Notes: a model not told the origin generated them from the letters alone. A DNA stretch of 64,000 nucleotides from Bacillus pumilus (GCF_038738535.1 NZ_CP046128.1:868001-932000); one strand, 5' to 3'; shown: positions 35,583 to 46,570, counted from the stretch's first letter. Numbers and translations: made by a program.

Positions 35583-35933
35583 GTGAGATTAATGAAAGCT
35601 GCTACAGACCTGCAAGAGCAGGCAATTGAAGAAATATCAAAGGATGTTGAAGATCTTCTTTCTCATGCTGTCAATGGACAGCAGCGGGATATGCGTCAAA
35701 AAGATCGCTCCCTTACCTTTATTGATGGCGTATATAACGGGACGATGGATGATGCTTTTCGTATTTTATCGGGACTTCAGCTATTACATACCATTATTGT
35801 AAAACCGAAACGTCATATCACCAAACGTGATCGTGAGTTATTCGAGCGAAACCGTGAGCAGGTCAATGCCTGCGGCTTTTCTTTTCCTTTTGATCTAGAC
35901 GATTTTGCCAGCCGTCACCTTCAAAATGCGTAA
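35583..35933 (+). CDS. yhcU: Conserved small protein YhcU
   Basis: The 116-residue protein is soluble and helical at the start (LMKAATDLQEQAIEEISKDV), with a central acidic/basic mix and ending in FPFDLDDFASRHLQ. I know no function. The start is either GTG 35583 (AGAGGTAGATG upstream) or ATG 35592. Position and direction match B. subtilis yhcU, where the next gene yhcV (CBS-domain protein) follows; yhcV is missing here. Confidence 0.75.
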   Translation: MRLMKAATDLQEQAIEEISKDVEDLLSHAVNGQQRDMRQKDRSLTFIDGVYNGTMDDAFRILSGLQLLHTIIVKPKRHITKRDRELFERNREQVNACGFSFPFDLDDFASRHLQNA

Positions 35934-36136
35934 AAGATGGTGTGAACTTCCTTGTTAACTTACAAGGCCCTCGCACATACTATTTTTAAGGGAACGGAGA
36001 AACCTTTAAGATCTGTAATACCAAACCCGCTCTTTTTCAACATTGCCTATTTCTCCACGAATCGGAGCGCTTGGATCTCTTGCAGAATAAACCGAACACG
36101 GGTAGGAGCCTGACAAAATGGTGCAGGCTCCTTTTA
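35934..36136 (+). ncRNA. Candidate structured RNA ending in a terminator (yhcU-yhcW gap)
   Basis: The 310-base gap has no gene. It begins with hairpin CCTTGT/ACAAGG (about 35950-35967) inside an outer GTGTG/CACAT stem. Then UCUG/CAGA, CCAA/UUGG and CGCUC/GAGCG segments can nest into one long irregular hairpin around 36010-36090, with a CGG/CCG pair outside. It ends with the strong terminator GGAGCCTG/CAGGCTCC plus T-rich tail (about 36101-36136). No riboswitch class I know fits. It may be a small RNA, a yhcW leader or just a yhcU terminator region. Confidence 0.35.
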
Positions 36137-36243
36137 TACATAATCATTTTAGCAGACATTCATCTTTGAAAGTCAATTTTATTCACGATATGATAGCATG
36201 GAATATATGTTTAAGACTTTTGTAAAAAAAAGGAGTGGCCTCG

Positions 36244-36909
36244 TTGGTAAAGGCGATTATATTTGATTTTGACGGATTAATTTTAGATACAGAAACACAT
36301 GAATATGAGGTTTTACAAGAAATGTTTGCGGAGCATGAGTCAGATCTGCCTCTTTCCGTATGGGGCAAGGTCATTGGCACGCAGGCAGGCTTTAAGCCAT
36401 TTGAATATTTGGAAAAGCAGCTAGGGAAGACGCTGGATCATGAGACACTCACAGCAGATCGGCGTTCTCGTTTTCAAAAAAGAATGAAGGACGAATCAGC
36501 AAGACCTGGCGTAGAAGCTTATTTAGAAGCAGCAAAGGAGCTCGGGATCAAGATTGGACTTGCTTCCAGCTCAGACTATAAATGGGTGTCAGATCACCTA
36601 AAGCAGATTGGTCTTTTCGACTACTTTGAATGTATCCGCACGTCAGATGATGTGGAAGAAGTCAAACCAAATCCAGAGCTCTATTTGCAAACCGCACGCT
36701 GCTTAGGGGTAGAGCCAAAAGATTGCGTGGCATTTGAGGATTCTGTGAATGGATCAGTAGCTGCCAAACGGGCAGGAATGAAATGCGTCATCGTCCCAAA
36801 CAAAGTGACGAGCACGCTGCAATTTGAAGAATATGATGTCAGATTAGAATCCATGGCTGAAATCGAATTGCTCCAGCTATTCCATCAGCTTGAAAAAGAG
36901 GATCAGTAA
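36244..36909 (+). CDS. yhcW: HAD-family phosphatase YhcW (beta-phosphoglucomutase-like)
   Basis: The 221-residue HAD hydrolase shows motif I in IIFDFDGLILDTETHEYEVL, motif II in GLASSS, the lysine in EEVKPNPELYL and motif III in FEDSVNGSVAAKRAG. It should dephosphorylate or isomerise a small phosphorylated metabolite; related enzymes act on sugar phosphates. I choose TTG 36244 as start because AAGGAGTG lies six bases upstream and the protein then begins VKAIIFDFDG like its relatives; a GTG at 36235 overlaps that site. yhcX follows after 15 bases. Confidence 0.92.
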   Translation: MVKAIIFDFDGLILDTETHEYEVLQEMFAEHESDLPLSVWGKVIGTQAGFKPFEYLEKQLGKTLDHETLTADRRSRFQKRMKDESARPGVEAYLEAAKELGIKIGLASSSDYKWVSDHLKQIGLFDYFECIRTSDDVEEVKPNPELYLQTARCLGVEPKDCVAFEDSVNGSVAAKRAGMKCVIVPNKVTSTLQFEEYDVRLESMAEIELLQLFHQLEKEDQ

Positions 36910-36924
36910 GGGGGCAAAAACATC

Positions 36925-38463
36925 ATGGCAGAAAAACTAGACTTAACGCGGTTTGAAAAAAGAATGGTGATCCGTAATATCCGTGAAGAGGATATTGACC
37001 GAATCATTGCCTTGCAAGAGGTATGCTTTCCAGGCATGGACCCTTGGAAACGAGAGCATCTTGAAAGCCACCTTGAGCATTTCCCAGAAGGACAGTTTTG
37101 TGCTGAATTCGAGGGAGAAATCATTGGCTCTTGTTCAAGTTTATTAATTAACTTTGATGAATACGATGATCGCCACACGTGGCAGGACATTACAGATGAT
37201 GGGTACATTACAAACCATAATCCAGATGGGATGAATATGTACGGAATCGAAGTCATGGTGAGTCCTGAGTACCGCCGCATGAAAATTGGACATCGTTTGT
37301 ATGAAGCAAGAAAAGACTTAGCGAGAAGATTAAATTTAAAAAGCATCATCATTGGCGGACGCATTCCGAATTATCATAAATACCAAGAGGAAATGACGCC
37401 TCGCCAGTATGTGGAGCAGGTGATGCTTCACCAAATCTATGATCCCGTTTTATCTTTTCAGCTGTTAAATGAATTTAGTCTCATGCGGATCAATCCGAAT
37501 TACCTGCCGGATGATAAAGCATCCAGCACATATGCGACGTTAATGGAATGGAACAATGTCGACTATCGCCCGCAATCGAAAAGATATTATAAATCGGCGT
37601 TCCCCGTTCGAATTTGTGTGATTCAATATGCAATGAAACAAATTCATTCCTTTGAGGAATTTATGAATCAGGTGGAGTATTATGTGGATGTCGCATCAGA
37701 TGCATCAGCTGACTTTGCCGTATTCCCAGAAATTTTCACAACGCAGCTCATGTCTTATTTAGAAGAGCGTTCACCAAGTCTTGCCGTACAGCGGATTACG
37801 GAATATACCGAGGACTACATTAATTTGTTCACAGACCTTTCTGTGAAATATAACATTAATATCATCGGCGGTTCCCACTTTGTAGAAGAGGAAGGGAAAA
37901 TCTACAATATCGCCTATTTATTTAGACGTGATGGAACGATTGAAAAGCAATATAAGCTTCACATCACGCCGAATGAAAGAAAATGGTGGGGGATTTCTGC
38001 TGGTGACCAGGTCCGGGTATTTGATACAGACTGCGGCAAAATTGCGATCCAAATTTGCTACGATATTGAATTTCCTGAGCTTGCACGGATCGCGGCTGAC
38101 AAAGGAGCGAAAATTATTTTCACACCGTTCTGTACAGAAGACCGCCAAGGCTATTTAAGAGTACGTTACTGTGCACAGGCAAGAGCGGTCGAAAACCAGA
38201 TTTATACCGTCATCTCGGGAACAGTTGGCAACCTTCCGCAAACCGAAAATATGGATGTTCAATATGCACAATCGGCTATATTTGCCCCATCAGACTTTGA
38301 ATTTGCAAGAGATGGGATTGTAGGAGAGTGTAATCCAAACATTGAGATGGTCGTCGTAGGTGATGTCGATTTAGAAATTTTAAGAAGACAAAGGCAAGAC
38401 GGGACCGTACGTCAGCTGAAAGACCGAAGAAGAGACGTGTACCATATTGAATATAAAAAATAA
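36925..38463 (+). CDS. yhcX: GNAT acetyltransferase-nitrilase fusion YhcX
   Basis: The 512-residue protein joins an N-terminal GNAT domain (residues ~15-160; VMVSPEYRRMKIGHRLYEAR is the acetyl-CoA loop) to a carbon-nitrogen hydrolase domain (~225-500). The nitrilase triad is visible: Glu in FAVFPEIFTT, Lys in EKQYKLHITPNE and Cys in IQICYDIEFPE. Substrate unknown; such fusions are thought to act on amidated small molecules. GGGGG lies upstream of the ATG. Likely co-transcribed with yhcW and ends with a terminator. Confidence 0.94.
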   Translation: MAEKLDLTRFEKRMVIRNIREEDIDRIIALQEVCFPGMDPWKREHLESHLEHFPEGQFCAEFEGEIIGSCSSLLINFDEYDDRHTWQDITDDGYITNHNPDGMNMYGIEVMVSPEYRRMKIGHRLYEARKDLARRLNLKSIIIGGRIPNYHKYQEEMTPRQYVEQVMLHQIYDPVLSFQLLNEFSLMRINPNYLPDDKASSTYATLMEWNNVDYRPQSKRYYKSAFPVRICVIQYAMKQIHSFEEFMNQVEYYVDVASDASADFAVFPEIFTTQLMSYLEERSPSLAVQRITEYTEDYINLFTDLSVKYNINIIGGSHFVEEEGKIYNIAYLFRRDGTIEKQYKLHITPNERKWWGISAGDQVRVFDTDCGKIAIQICYDIEFPELARIAADKGAKIIFTPFCTEDRQGYLRVRYCAQARAVENQIYTVISGTVGNLPQTENMDVQYAQSAIFAPSDFEFARDGIVGECNPNIEMVVVGDVDLEILRRQRQDGTVRQLKDRRRDVYHIEYKK

Positions 38464-38467
38464 AGAA

Positions 38468-38499
38468 AGGAAGCGCCTATTGTTGAGGCGCTTCTTTTT
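38468..38499 (+). terminator. Terminator of yhcWX
   Basis: GAAGCGCCT and AGGCGCTTC form the stem, followed by TTTTT. Confidence 0.9.
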
Positions 38500-38648
38500 G
38501 ATGACATTTTTTTAAGAGACAATGTGGCGCCATGAGTGATCGCTAACCACTGCTAAAAAAGGGATAAGATTTTTCGACTGACAAAGGGATGCTGGAGCAA
38601 AAGCAGAATATACTGAAAGGAGATCATGTGTTCAAAAAGGAGAGGAAT

Positions 38649-39065
38649 ATGGGGCGACAATCTAAACATCTGTATATCAATTTGCCGGTAAAGCACGTGA
38701 AGGAATCTATCGCTTTTTTTGAGCAGCTGGGTTTTGACTTTGAGCAGCAGTTCACGAATGATCAGGCGGCCTGTTTGGTCATTGATGACACGATCACCGT
38801 CATGTTGTTATCTCTTAGGCATTTTCAATCCATCTCAGAGAAACAATTAGTGGATGCAAAAGAGGCATCAGAGATGATTATCTCTATTCGTGTCAATTCA
38901 CGAGAAGAGGTCGATGAGCTTGTCGAGCAGGCAATGGCAGCAGGCGGTTCACCGTTTAAGGAGAAGCAGGATCATGAGTTCATGTATGGATGGAGCTTTC
39001 AGGATCTTGATGGTCATTTGTGGGAAGTGTTTTATATGGATGAGGAAAGAAGCGGCCTTTCATAA
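38649..39065 (+). CDS. VOC-superfamily (glyoxalase/dioxygenase-like) protein
   Basis: The 138-residue protein has the paired beta-alpha-beta units of the vicinal-oxygen-chelate fold: INLPVKHVKESIAFFEQLGF at the start and FQDLDGHLWEVFYMD at the end, with HKxxGW-like acids replaced by DHEFMYGWSFQD. It resembles the PhnB/lactoylglutathione-lyase-like group that Bacillus carries in many copies. Metal ligands His and Glu are only partly apparent. The start at 38649 follows AAGGAGAGG; a longer frame from 38589 has no ribosome binding site. Function not assigned. Confidence 0.8.
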   Translation: MGRQSKHLYINLPVKHVKESIAFFEQLGFDFEQQFTNDQAACLVIDDTITVMLLSLRHFQSISEKQLVDAKEASEMIISIRVNSREEVDELVEQAMAAGGSPFKEKQDHEFMYGWSFQDLDGHLWEVFYMDEERSGLS

Positions 39066-39153
39066 GGGTGCTTCTTTTTTATTGTTTATCAGTGGTATGA
39101 TAATGAGGAAGCAGAAGGAATCTGGAATTCAACTAGAGAAAAGTAGGTGCAGC

Positions 39154-40071
39154 ATGGAGTTTTTACTTGTCTTACTGCCAGTGTTCGGCATATTTCTGAT
39201 TGGGTATATCGGGCAGAAGGCGATTGGTTTTGACATACATACGCTCTCATCAATGTCTTTATATTTAATGTCACCATTTCTTGCGTTTGAAACCTTTTAT
39301 CAAAACAAAGTGTCGATGGACTATGTGTATTTATCCATTTTTGTTGTCGGGCTTTGTCTTGCACTTATTTTATGTGTCTTTATATTATCTCGTATGTATG
39401 GTTATTCGAATGAAACGTATTGTGCCATGATTCTGTCGTCAGCCTTTATGAACAATGGAAACTACGGCACGCCCGTTGTGCTGCTTGTCTTCGGAGCAGC
39501 AGGTTTGGATATTGCGATCGTATTGATGGTGCTGCAGCAGCTTGTCATGAGTACAATCGGTATGTATTATGCAGCAAAGGGCGGAGAGGATGCGGGAGAT
39601 GGAAAGGTCGTGCTGAAAAAAGTGCTTCGTATGCCGGTTGCTTACGGGGCGCTCATCGGTCTATTATTTCAGCTGATTGACCTTTCATTACCTAAAGAGC
39701 TGATGACGGGTATTCAGCTTGTAGGGAATGCTGCCATACCGACGATTATGCTTATTTTAGGTATGCAGCTTGCCGTGATCTCTTTTAAGCAAGTGGATTA
39801 TCGAAATATTTCTTATGCTGTATTGCTGAAGCTGTTTATCTCCCCACTCATCGCATTTGGCTTTACGGTTATTTTACCGGTAGATGATATGGTGAAACAA
39901 ATTATGATCTTAGTGGCAGCCATGCCGACAGCAGCAAATACCACGCTGATGGCTGTACAATTTCGAACGAAGCCTGAGTTTGTCTCAAGCACGACATTTC
40001 TCAGTACAATCTTAAGTATCGTGACATTACCAGTTTTATTATGGATTTTATCCATGCACCCTCTGGGATAG
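39154..40071 (+). CDS. AEC-family (auxin efflux carrier-like) transporter
   Basis: The 305-residue integral membrane protein has about ten helices and the AEC signature NNGNYGTPVVLLVFG near residue 103, with the second half motif PTAANTTLMAVQF. Members export or import organic acids and similar anions. The start at 39154 follows AAGTAGGTG; a much longer frame back to 38890 overlaps the preceding gene and is rejected. The PucR-type regulator and the YhxA aminotransferase follow, so a role in amino acid or purine-derivative transport is possible. Confidence 0.85.
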   Translation: MEFLLVLLPVFGIFLIGYIGQKAIGFDIHTLSSMSLYLMSPFLAFETFYQNKVSMDYVYLSIFVVGLCLALILCVFILSRMYGYSNETYCAMILSSAFMNNGNYGTPVVLLVFGAAGLDIAIVLMVLQQLVMSTIGMYYAAKGGEDAGDGKVVLKKVLRMPVAYGALIGLLFQLIDLSLPKELMTGIQLVGNAAIPTIMLILGMQLAVISFKQVDYRNISYAVLLKLFISPLIAFGFTVILPVDDMVKQIMILVAAMPTAANTTLMAVQFRTKPEFVSSTTFLSTILSIVTLPVLLWILSMHPLG

Positions 40072-40103
40072 GGGATAGGCGGCAAACAAAGGGGGACATA
40101 TGA

Positions 40104-41696
40104 ATGAATGTAGATGTTCATTTCCAAGTGAGTGACGTGTTGAAAACGAAGCATTTTGCGCATGCAAAAGTGTTAGCAGGGGAAAAAGGATTGTTTCGGC
40201 AGGTCAAATGGATCCATGTGTTAGAAGTGCCTGATGTAGAGGATTTGTTAAATGGAGGCGAGCTTATATTAACGACAGCCGCAGGCTTCCATGATCAACT
40301 GGATGTGTTTCAAGCGTTTTTACGGCAGCTGATTGATTCAGGGGCAGCCGGCTTGTGTATTGAATTTGTTCCGCTAAGATTCGATGTGCCGGAAGAATTG
40401 CTGACCTATGCAGAAGAAAGAGATTTTCCGCTTATTCTGTTTACAAAAGAAGTGAAGTTCGTCAACATCACGCAGCATCTTCATACGATGATGATCGAGC
40501 GTCAGTATCAAATGATGGCAGATTTAGAAGCACTATCATCAAAGCTGAATGAGCTTTTACTGACCCCGCATCCGCAGATGGATATTTTGGATCAAGTGTA
40601 TCAGCACGTAAGGGGGATTCTTTTACTCCTCCCTGTTCAGGGCGAGCCGATTATTTTATGTGATTCTTCCAAACCAACCGAAGAACTGGTCATGAATTAT
40701 TTGCAGTTTGCTTCCGTGCCAAAAGGATACGAAGTGACGCAAAAACAAGTGCTTGCACTCAAACAAACATTTGCAGATCTTGTGCTCATTCATCAAGCGG
40801 ACACGCTCTCTGAATTTGAACTGCTCGTGATGGATAAAGGAGCGAATGCTCTAGCCCAGCAAACATTAAGAGAGCTTTATACAGAAGAGCTGAAGAAAAC
40901 AAAAGAGAATGAATGGCTGCAAAAATGGTTCCAAGAAGAGCATACAGAACGAGAGATCATAGAGCACCTTGAAGAAACAGAAGGGTTGAAAAAGCCAACT
41001 GGCTGCGTAGTTTTGCTCTTTCAAAAGCATCATCAAATCGAAGAAATTGCAGGGAATCTTTACTTTCTCGTATCTTGCCGCTCCATTTTTCAGCGTGCGG
41101 GTTTCTATCTGATTGCATATGAGCATCAAGGACAAACCTTGTTTATTTTATTAAACACGAGAAAGAAAGAGGACTGGAAAGAGCGTGCAGAAAAGGCTGC
41201 AAACGACATCAAACAATTGTATGACCGGGAGCAGCCCCGAGGGGCCGAGATCAATTTTGGTATCGGGCAATATTGTGAACAGTTTCAGCACATGAGAAAA
41301 AGCTTTCAAGCAGCCAAAGAAGTACTGCATTTAAAAAAAGTGATGCCTCAGCGGGTGGAAAGTCCATTTTATCAAGATCTACATATGCTCCGTCTCATGC
41401 CTATGATGAAGGAAAGCGGTCTGCTTGAATGCATGGTGAAAGAGTATTTAGAGCCCGTGATTGTATACGATAATCAAAATAGCGGGAGACTCTATCAAAC
41501 GCTGAATATCTTTTTACAGACAAACGGTTCTAAAAAAGAAACCGCAAGCCAGCTCTATATTGTCAGGCAAACCCTTTATCATAGACTGGATAAACTGCAT
41601 GCCTTGCTTGGTGAGGATATGATGCAGGCGCCGAAACGCCAGGCACTTGAATTTGCGATTCTTGCTTATGAATTCCTGCAAGGAAATCGACGTTAG
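40104..41696 (+). CDS. PucR-family transcriptional regulator
   Basis: The 530-residue protein has the N-terminal PucR domain (VSDVLKTKHFAHAKVLAGEK, VLEVPDVEDLLNGGELILTT), a central GGDEF-like/CdaR-type segment and the C-terminal PucR helix-turn-helix (LNIFLQTNGSKKETASQLYI VRQTLYHRLDKL). It is likely a DNA-binding activator. B. subtilis PucR controls purine catabolism, but there are paralogues. The gene lies directly upstream of the aminotransferase yhxA in the same direction, and such regulators commonly control the adjacent transaminase gene. GGGGGA precedes the ATG. Confidence 0.88.
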   Translation: MNVDVHFQVSDVLKTKHFAHAKVLAGEKGLFRQVKWIHVLEVPDVEDLLNGGELILTTAAGFHDQLDVFQAFLRQLIDSGAAGLCIEFVPLRFDVPEELLTYAEERDFPLILFTKEVKFVNITQHLHTMMIERQYQMMADLEALSSKLNELLLTPHPQMDILDQVYQHVRGILLLLPVQGEPIILCDSSKPTEELVMNYLQFASVPKGYEVTQKQVLALKQTFADLVLIHQADTLSEFELLVMDKGANALAQQTLRELYTEELKKTKENEWLQKWFQEEHTEREIIEHLEETEGLKKPTGCVVLLFQKHHQIEEIAGNLYFLVSCRSIFQRAGFYLIAYEHQGQTLFILLNTRKKEDWKERAEKAANDIKQLYDREQPRGAEINFGIGQYCEQFQHMRKSFQAAKEVLHLKKVMPQRVESPFYQDLHMLRLMPMMKESGLLECMVKEYLEPVIVYDNQNSGRLYQTLNIFLQTNGSKKETASQLYIVRQTLYHRLDKLHALLGEDMMQAPKRQALEFAILAYEFLQGNRR

Positions 41697-41951
41697 CGGA
41701 GTGTGTTCCATTTTGCCAAGGCATCAAGAAAAGTGTCTTATGGTTCTGTTCAATCAGTTGACGATCTGTCTAATGTAATCGGCCTGACCCCTTTTTTATA
41801 ATGAAAGGAACGATTGGTTCTTTCTTACGGGCAGCCTAGTTCCGGTTTCATATGCTTCGCGTTTCATCCATATAATGAATGGAGAGGCAATATGCTATTG
41901 AACTGGTCTAAGCTTCTTTAATGATGAAAACGGATACATGGGGGCGGGAAG

Positions 41952-43292
41952 ATGAAAATTCATGAGCAGGCGCAAAATCTTCAGACGAAAGATGATCAGT
42001 TGATCTGGCATCATATGAAAGGGACAAACAAGGAAAATGAAAGTATGGTCATTCACGAGGCAGAAGGCGCATGGGTGACAGATATTCATGGAAATCGCTA
42101 TTTAGACGGGATGTCAGGCCTTTGGTGTGTAAATGCCGGATATGGCCGCAAAGAGCTTGCAGAAGCGGCGTATAAGCAATTAAAGACAATGCCTTACTAT
42201 CCGCTTACACAAAGCCACGTGCCGGCGATTCAGCTGGCTGAAAAGCTAAATGAGTGGCTTGGCGGGGACTATGTCATCTTCTTTTCTAACAGCGGTTCTG
42301 AAGCCAATGAAGCCGCATTTAAAATTGTCAAACAATATCATGCGCAAAAAGGAGAGAGTACAAGGACAAAGTTCATCTCCCGGTACCGGTCGTATCACGG
42401 CAATACAGCAGCTGCTCTTGCCGCAACCGGTCAAGCGCAGCGTAAATATAAATATGAACCATTAGGTCAGGGCTTTATCCACGTTGCACCTCCTGATGTG
42501 TATCGTCATCCTGAAGACCAAGAGAATTTGGCGAGTGCTGCGGCGATTGATCAGGCTATGACGTGGGAACTAAGCGAGACCATTGCTGGGGTCATTATGG
42601 AGCCGATCATTACGGGCGGAGGTATCTTAATGCCGCCAAAAGGGTATTTGAAGAAGGTCAAAGACATCTGTGAAGCTCATGGGGCGCTTCTTATCGTAGA
42701 TGAAGTCATCTGCGGCTTTGGCCGGACAGGGAAGCGGTTTGGTTTTATGCATGAGGAAGTAAAGCCGGATATTATCACCATGGCAAAAGGGATTACAAGC
42801 GGCTATTTACCGCTTTCTGCAACGTGCGTGAAACGAGAAATCTATGAAGCTTATGCAGGGGAAGATACGTATGACCGGCTGCGCCATGTGAATACATTTG
42901 GCGGTCACCCTGCGTCCTGTGCGGTGGCACTTGCCAACCTAGAGATTATGGAAAACGAGCAATTAGTGGAACGGTCAGATGCGCTGGGGCGAGATATGCT
43001 TGACCGTTTGCAAGAGTTAAAAGAGCACCCATTTGTCGGAGATGTCAGAGGAAAAGGCTTGCTGTTTGGCATTGAGCTTGTTCAGGATCAGCAGTCCAAA
43101 AAACCAGCTGAGCCACATGTTGTCGGTCAACTGATCGCAGAATGTAAAAAACGCGGGCTGATCATCGGGAAAAATGGTGATACAGTTGCCGGCTATAATA
43201 ACGTTGCCCAGCTTGCACCGCCGCTTAATATCACAGATGATGACGCCTCATTTATCATCAATACCTTAAAAGAAAGCCTGGCACAGCTATAG
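41952..43292 (+). CDS. yhxA: Class III PLP-dependent aminotransferase YhxA
   Basis: The 446-residue protein is an omega-amino acid:pyruvate or adenosylmethionine-type class III aminotransferase. The cofactor site VVDE..CGFGRTG appears as LIVDEVICGFGRTGKRF, and the PLP lysine lies in ITMAKGITSGYLPLSATCV. The N-terminal substrate loop GMSGLWCVNAGYGRKELAEA is typical of the beta-alanine/taurine:pyruvate group. It is colinear with B. subtilis yhxA, next to glpP. The PucR-type regulator upstream probably controls it. GGGGGCGGGAAG lies before the ATG. The 255-base gap upstream has two possible TATAAT elements (near 41809 and 41871) but no firm promoter. Confidence 0.9.
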   Translation: MKIHEQAQNLQTKDDQLIWHHMKGTNKENESMVIHEAEGAWVTDIHGNRYLDGMSGLWCVNAGYGRKELAEAAYKQLKTMPYYPLTQSHVPAIQLAEKLNEWLGGDYVIFFSNSGSEANEAAFKIVKQYHAQKGESTRTKFISRYRSYHGNTAAALAATGQAQRKYKYEPLGQGFIHVAPPDVYRHPEDQENLASAAAIDQAMTWELSETIAGVIMEPIITGGGILMPPKGYLKKVKDICEAHGALLIVDEVICGFGRTGKRFGFMHEEVKPDIITMAKGITSGYLPLSATCVKREIYEAYAGEDTYDRLRHVNTFGGHPASCAVALANLEIMENEQLVERSDALGRDMLDRLQELKEHPFVGDVRGKGLLFGIELVQDQQSKKPAEPHVVGQLIAECKKRGLIIGKNGDTVAGYNNVAQLAPPLNITDDDASFIINTLKESLAQL

Positions 43293-43315
43293 CAGAGAGA
43301 CTTCTCTGCTTTTTT
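43291..43315 (+). terminator. Terminator of yhxA
   Basis: AGCAGAGA and TCTCTGCT form a perfect stem with a 4-base loop, followed by TTTTT. Confidence 0.9.
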
Positions 43316-43386
43316 CTATGGAATAAAAGCATGCTTTCCAGCATTGATGATGTGAGGTGAAATCGGTATTGGACACACTAGGTGTA

Positions 43387-43415
43387 TTGAAAAATAGAAG
43401 AGTTTCTATTACTGT
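43387..43415 (+). promoter_or_regulatory. Candidate promoter of glpP
   Basis: TTGAAA at 43387-43392 and TACTGT at 43410-43415 are 17 bases apart. Inverted sequences flank it (GTATTGGA at 43366-43373, GTGTATTG at 43382-43389, CCAATACAC at 43431-43439). Confidence 0.5.
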
Positions 43416-43457
43416 TAGGAGAAGACTGATCCAATACACTTTTGAAGGAGACGGCAT

Positions 43458-44015
43458 ATGAGTTTTCATGATCAACCTATTCTACCTGCTGTTCGCAATA
43501 TGAAGCAATTTGAGGAATTTTTAAAAAGTCCATTTACATATGGTGTCTTACTTGATGTTCACTTAGGCCGGCTAAAGGGCATCATGAATGAGGCAAATGC
43601 TCATCACAAAAAAATGTTTGTCCATGTCGATCTCATTCACGGGATTAAACATGATGAGTATGGAACGGAATTTATTTGTCAGGAAATGAAGCCAGCAGGA
43701 ATTATTTCTACTAGGTCTTCTGTCATAGTAAAAGCCAAGCAAAAAAAGGTATATGCCATTCAGCGAATGTTTTTACTTGATACGAGTGCCATGGAAAAAA
43801 GCATGGAGTTCGTCGGGAAACATCGTCCAGATTTTATTGAAGTGTTGCCGGGAGTCGTACCAGATTTAATTACAGAAGTGCGCGAGCGAGCTGGGATCCC
43901 AATATTTGCAGGTGGATTTATCCGTACAAAAGAAGATGTAGAAAGAGCGCTTGAAGCAGGGGCTACAGCTGTGACGACCTCGAATACCACCCTTTGGAAA
44001 GCGTTCCAAAAGTGA
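43458..44015 (+). CDS. glpP: Glycerol operon antiterminator GlpP
   Basis: The 185-residue RNA-binding protein, when bound to glycerol 3-phosphate, prevents early termination in the leaders of glpFK and glpD. The typical stretches [56 protein letters not shown] and [20 protein letters not shown] are present, consistent with its TIM-barrel-like phosphate site. GAAGGAG precedes the ATG. Its two RNA targets lie immediately downstream in this window, so the system is complete and local. Confidence 0.96.
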   Translation: MSFHDQPILPAVRNMKQFEEFLKSPFTYGVLLDVHLGRLKGIMNEANAHHKKMFVHVDLIHGIKHDEYGTEFICQEMKPAGIISTRSSVIVKAKQKKVYAIQRMFLLDTSAMEKSMEFVGKHRPDFIEVLPGVVPDLITEVRERAGIPIFAGGFIRTKEDVERALEAGATAVTTSNTTLWKAFQK

Positions 44016-44038
44016 AGAAGAGAAAATGTGAATATTTA

Positions 44039-44067
44039 TTGACAACGTTTTCATCCTCTGATACTAT
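44039..44067 (+). promoter_or_regulatory. Promoter of glpFK with an overlapping CcpA cre site
   Basis: TTGACA (44039-44044) and TACTAT (44062-44067) are 17 bases apart. TGACAACGTTTTCA at 44040-44053 fits the cre consensus TGWNANCGNTNNCA and covers the -35 element, so CcpA should repress the operon in the presence of preferred sugars, as known for B. subtilis glpFK. Confidence 0.85.
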
Positions 44068-44101
44068 TGCACTAAGTTAATATCATGTGATGGAGAAACG
44101 G

Positions 44102-44171
44102 AGATCCACAACAGCGCTTTACTAGGTGACAAATGACCCTGATGTAAAGTATGTTTGTTGTGGATCTTTTT
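44102..44171 (+). promoter_or_regulatory. GlpP-dependent leader terminator upstream of glpF
   Basis: AGATCCACAACA (44102-44113) pairs perfectly with TGTTGTGGATCT (44156-44167), followed by a T run. The conserved AGTTAATA...GGAGAA..GGAGA element just before the stem is shared with the glpD leader and is probably the GlpP target. Confidence 0.88.
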
Positions 44172-44229
44172 CTTTATCTTTTCTACACATTCATAGGGGA
44201 TGGCAACTGAACCAGAGGAGGAATTTTTC

Positions 44230-45045
44230 ATGACACCATTTTGGGGAGAAGTCGTAGGTACAATGCTGCTCATCATATTTGGAGGCGGTGTGTGTGCGGC
44301 AGTTAATTTAAAGAAATCGCTCGCATATCAATCCGGATGGATTGTAATCGCTTTCGGATGGGGATTTGCAGTGGCCATTGCAGCTTATGCAACGGGTGGA
44401 ATCAGCGGAGCGCATTTAAATCCCGCACTAACAATTGGGCTTGCGCTAGAAGGAAGTTTTCCTTGGGCTGATGTTCCAATGTATATTGTTGGTCAAATGC
44501 TTGGCGCATTAATAGGGGCTATTATTGTCTTTTTACATTACTTACCGCACTGGAAAGCAACAGATGATCCAGGTGCAAAGCTAGGTGTATTCTCAACTGG
44601 TCCTGCGATTCCGCATACTTTTGCAAACGTACTTAGTGAAGTCATTGGTACATTTGTATTGGTTCTAGGAATCTTAGCGATTGGTGCAAATAAATTTGCA
44701 GACGGAGTCAATCCGCTGATTGTTGGTTTCTTAATTGTTGCAATTGGTCTTTCTTTAGGTGGAACAACTGGTTATGCAATTAACCCTGCACGTGATTTAG
44801 GTCCGAGAATTGCACATGCGATCCTGCCGATTCCAGGGAAAGGCCCATCGAATTGGAAGTATGCTTGGGTGCCAGTTATTGGTCCAATTTTAGGCGGCGC
44901 ATTTGGCGGTGTTTTCTACAATGCAGCCTTTAAAGCGAACGTCACTCCAGCCTTTTGGATTGTAAGCGTTATTTTAGTTGTGGTATTGTTAGGACTCTAT
45001 GTCTCTACGAAAAACCAAACAAATGCTGTAAATGAAAGTATGTAA
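44230..45045 (+). CDS. glpF: Glycerol uptake facilitator GlpF
   Basis: The 271-residue aquaglyceroporin has six membrane helices and both NPA-type half-helix motifs: [17 protein letters not shown] and [17 protein letters not shown]. It lets glycerol diffuse into the cell, where GlpK traps it by phosphorylation. The start at 44230 is fixed by GAGGAGG; an upstream in-frame ATG at 44200 lies before this site. glpK follows after 15 bases. Confidence 0.97.
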   Translation: MTPFWGEVVGTMLLIIFGGGVCAAVNLKKSLAYQSGWIVIAFGWGFAVAIAAYATGGISGAHLNPALTIGLALEGSFPWADVPMYIVGQMLGALIGAIIVFLHYLPHWKATDDPGAKLGVFSTGPAIPHTFANVLSEVIGTFVLVLGILAIGANKFADGVNPLIVGFLIVAIGLSLGGTTGYAINPARDLGPRIAHAILPIPGKGPSNWKYAWVPVIGPILGGAFGGVFYNAAFKANVTPAFWIVSVILVVVLLGLYVSTKNQTNAVNESM

Positions 45046-46557
<1,512 letters not shown>

Positions 46558-46570
46558 ACCAAAAGTATGG

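Noticed and set aside
35934..36243. Remnant of yhcV or a known riboswitch in the yhcU-yhcW gap
   Set aside because: No CBS-domain-like translation in any frame, and no T-box, S-box, lysine, purine, FMN or TPP core motifs.
38890..39153. N-terminal extension of the AEC transporter by 88 codons
   Set aside because: It overlaps the VOC gene in another frame; the ATG at 39154 starts directly with the first membrane helix.
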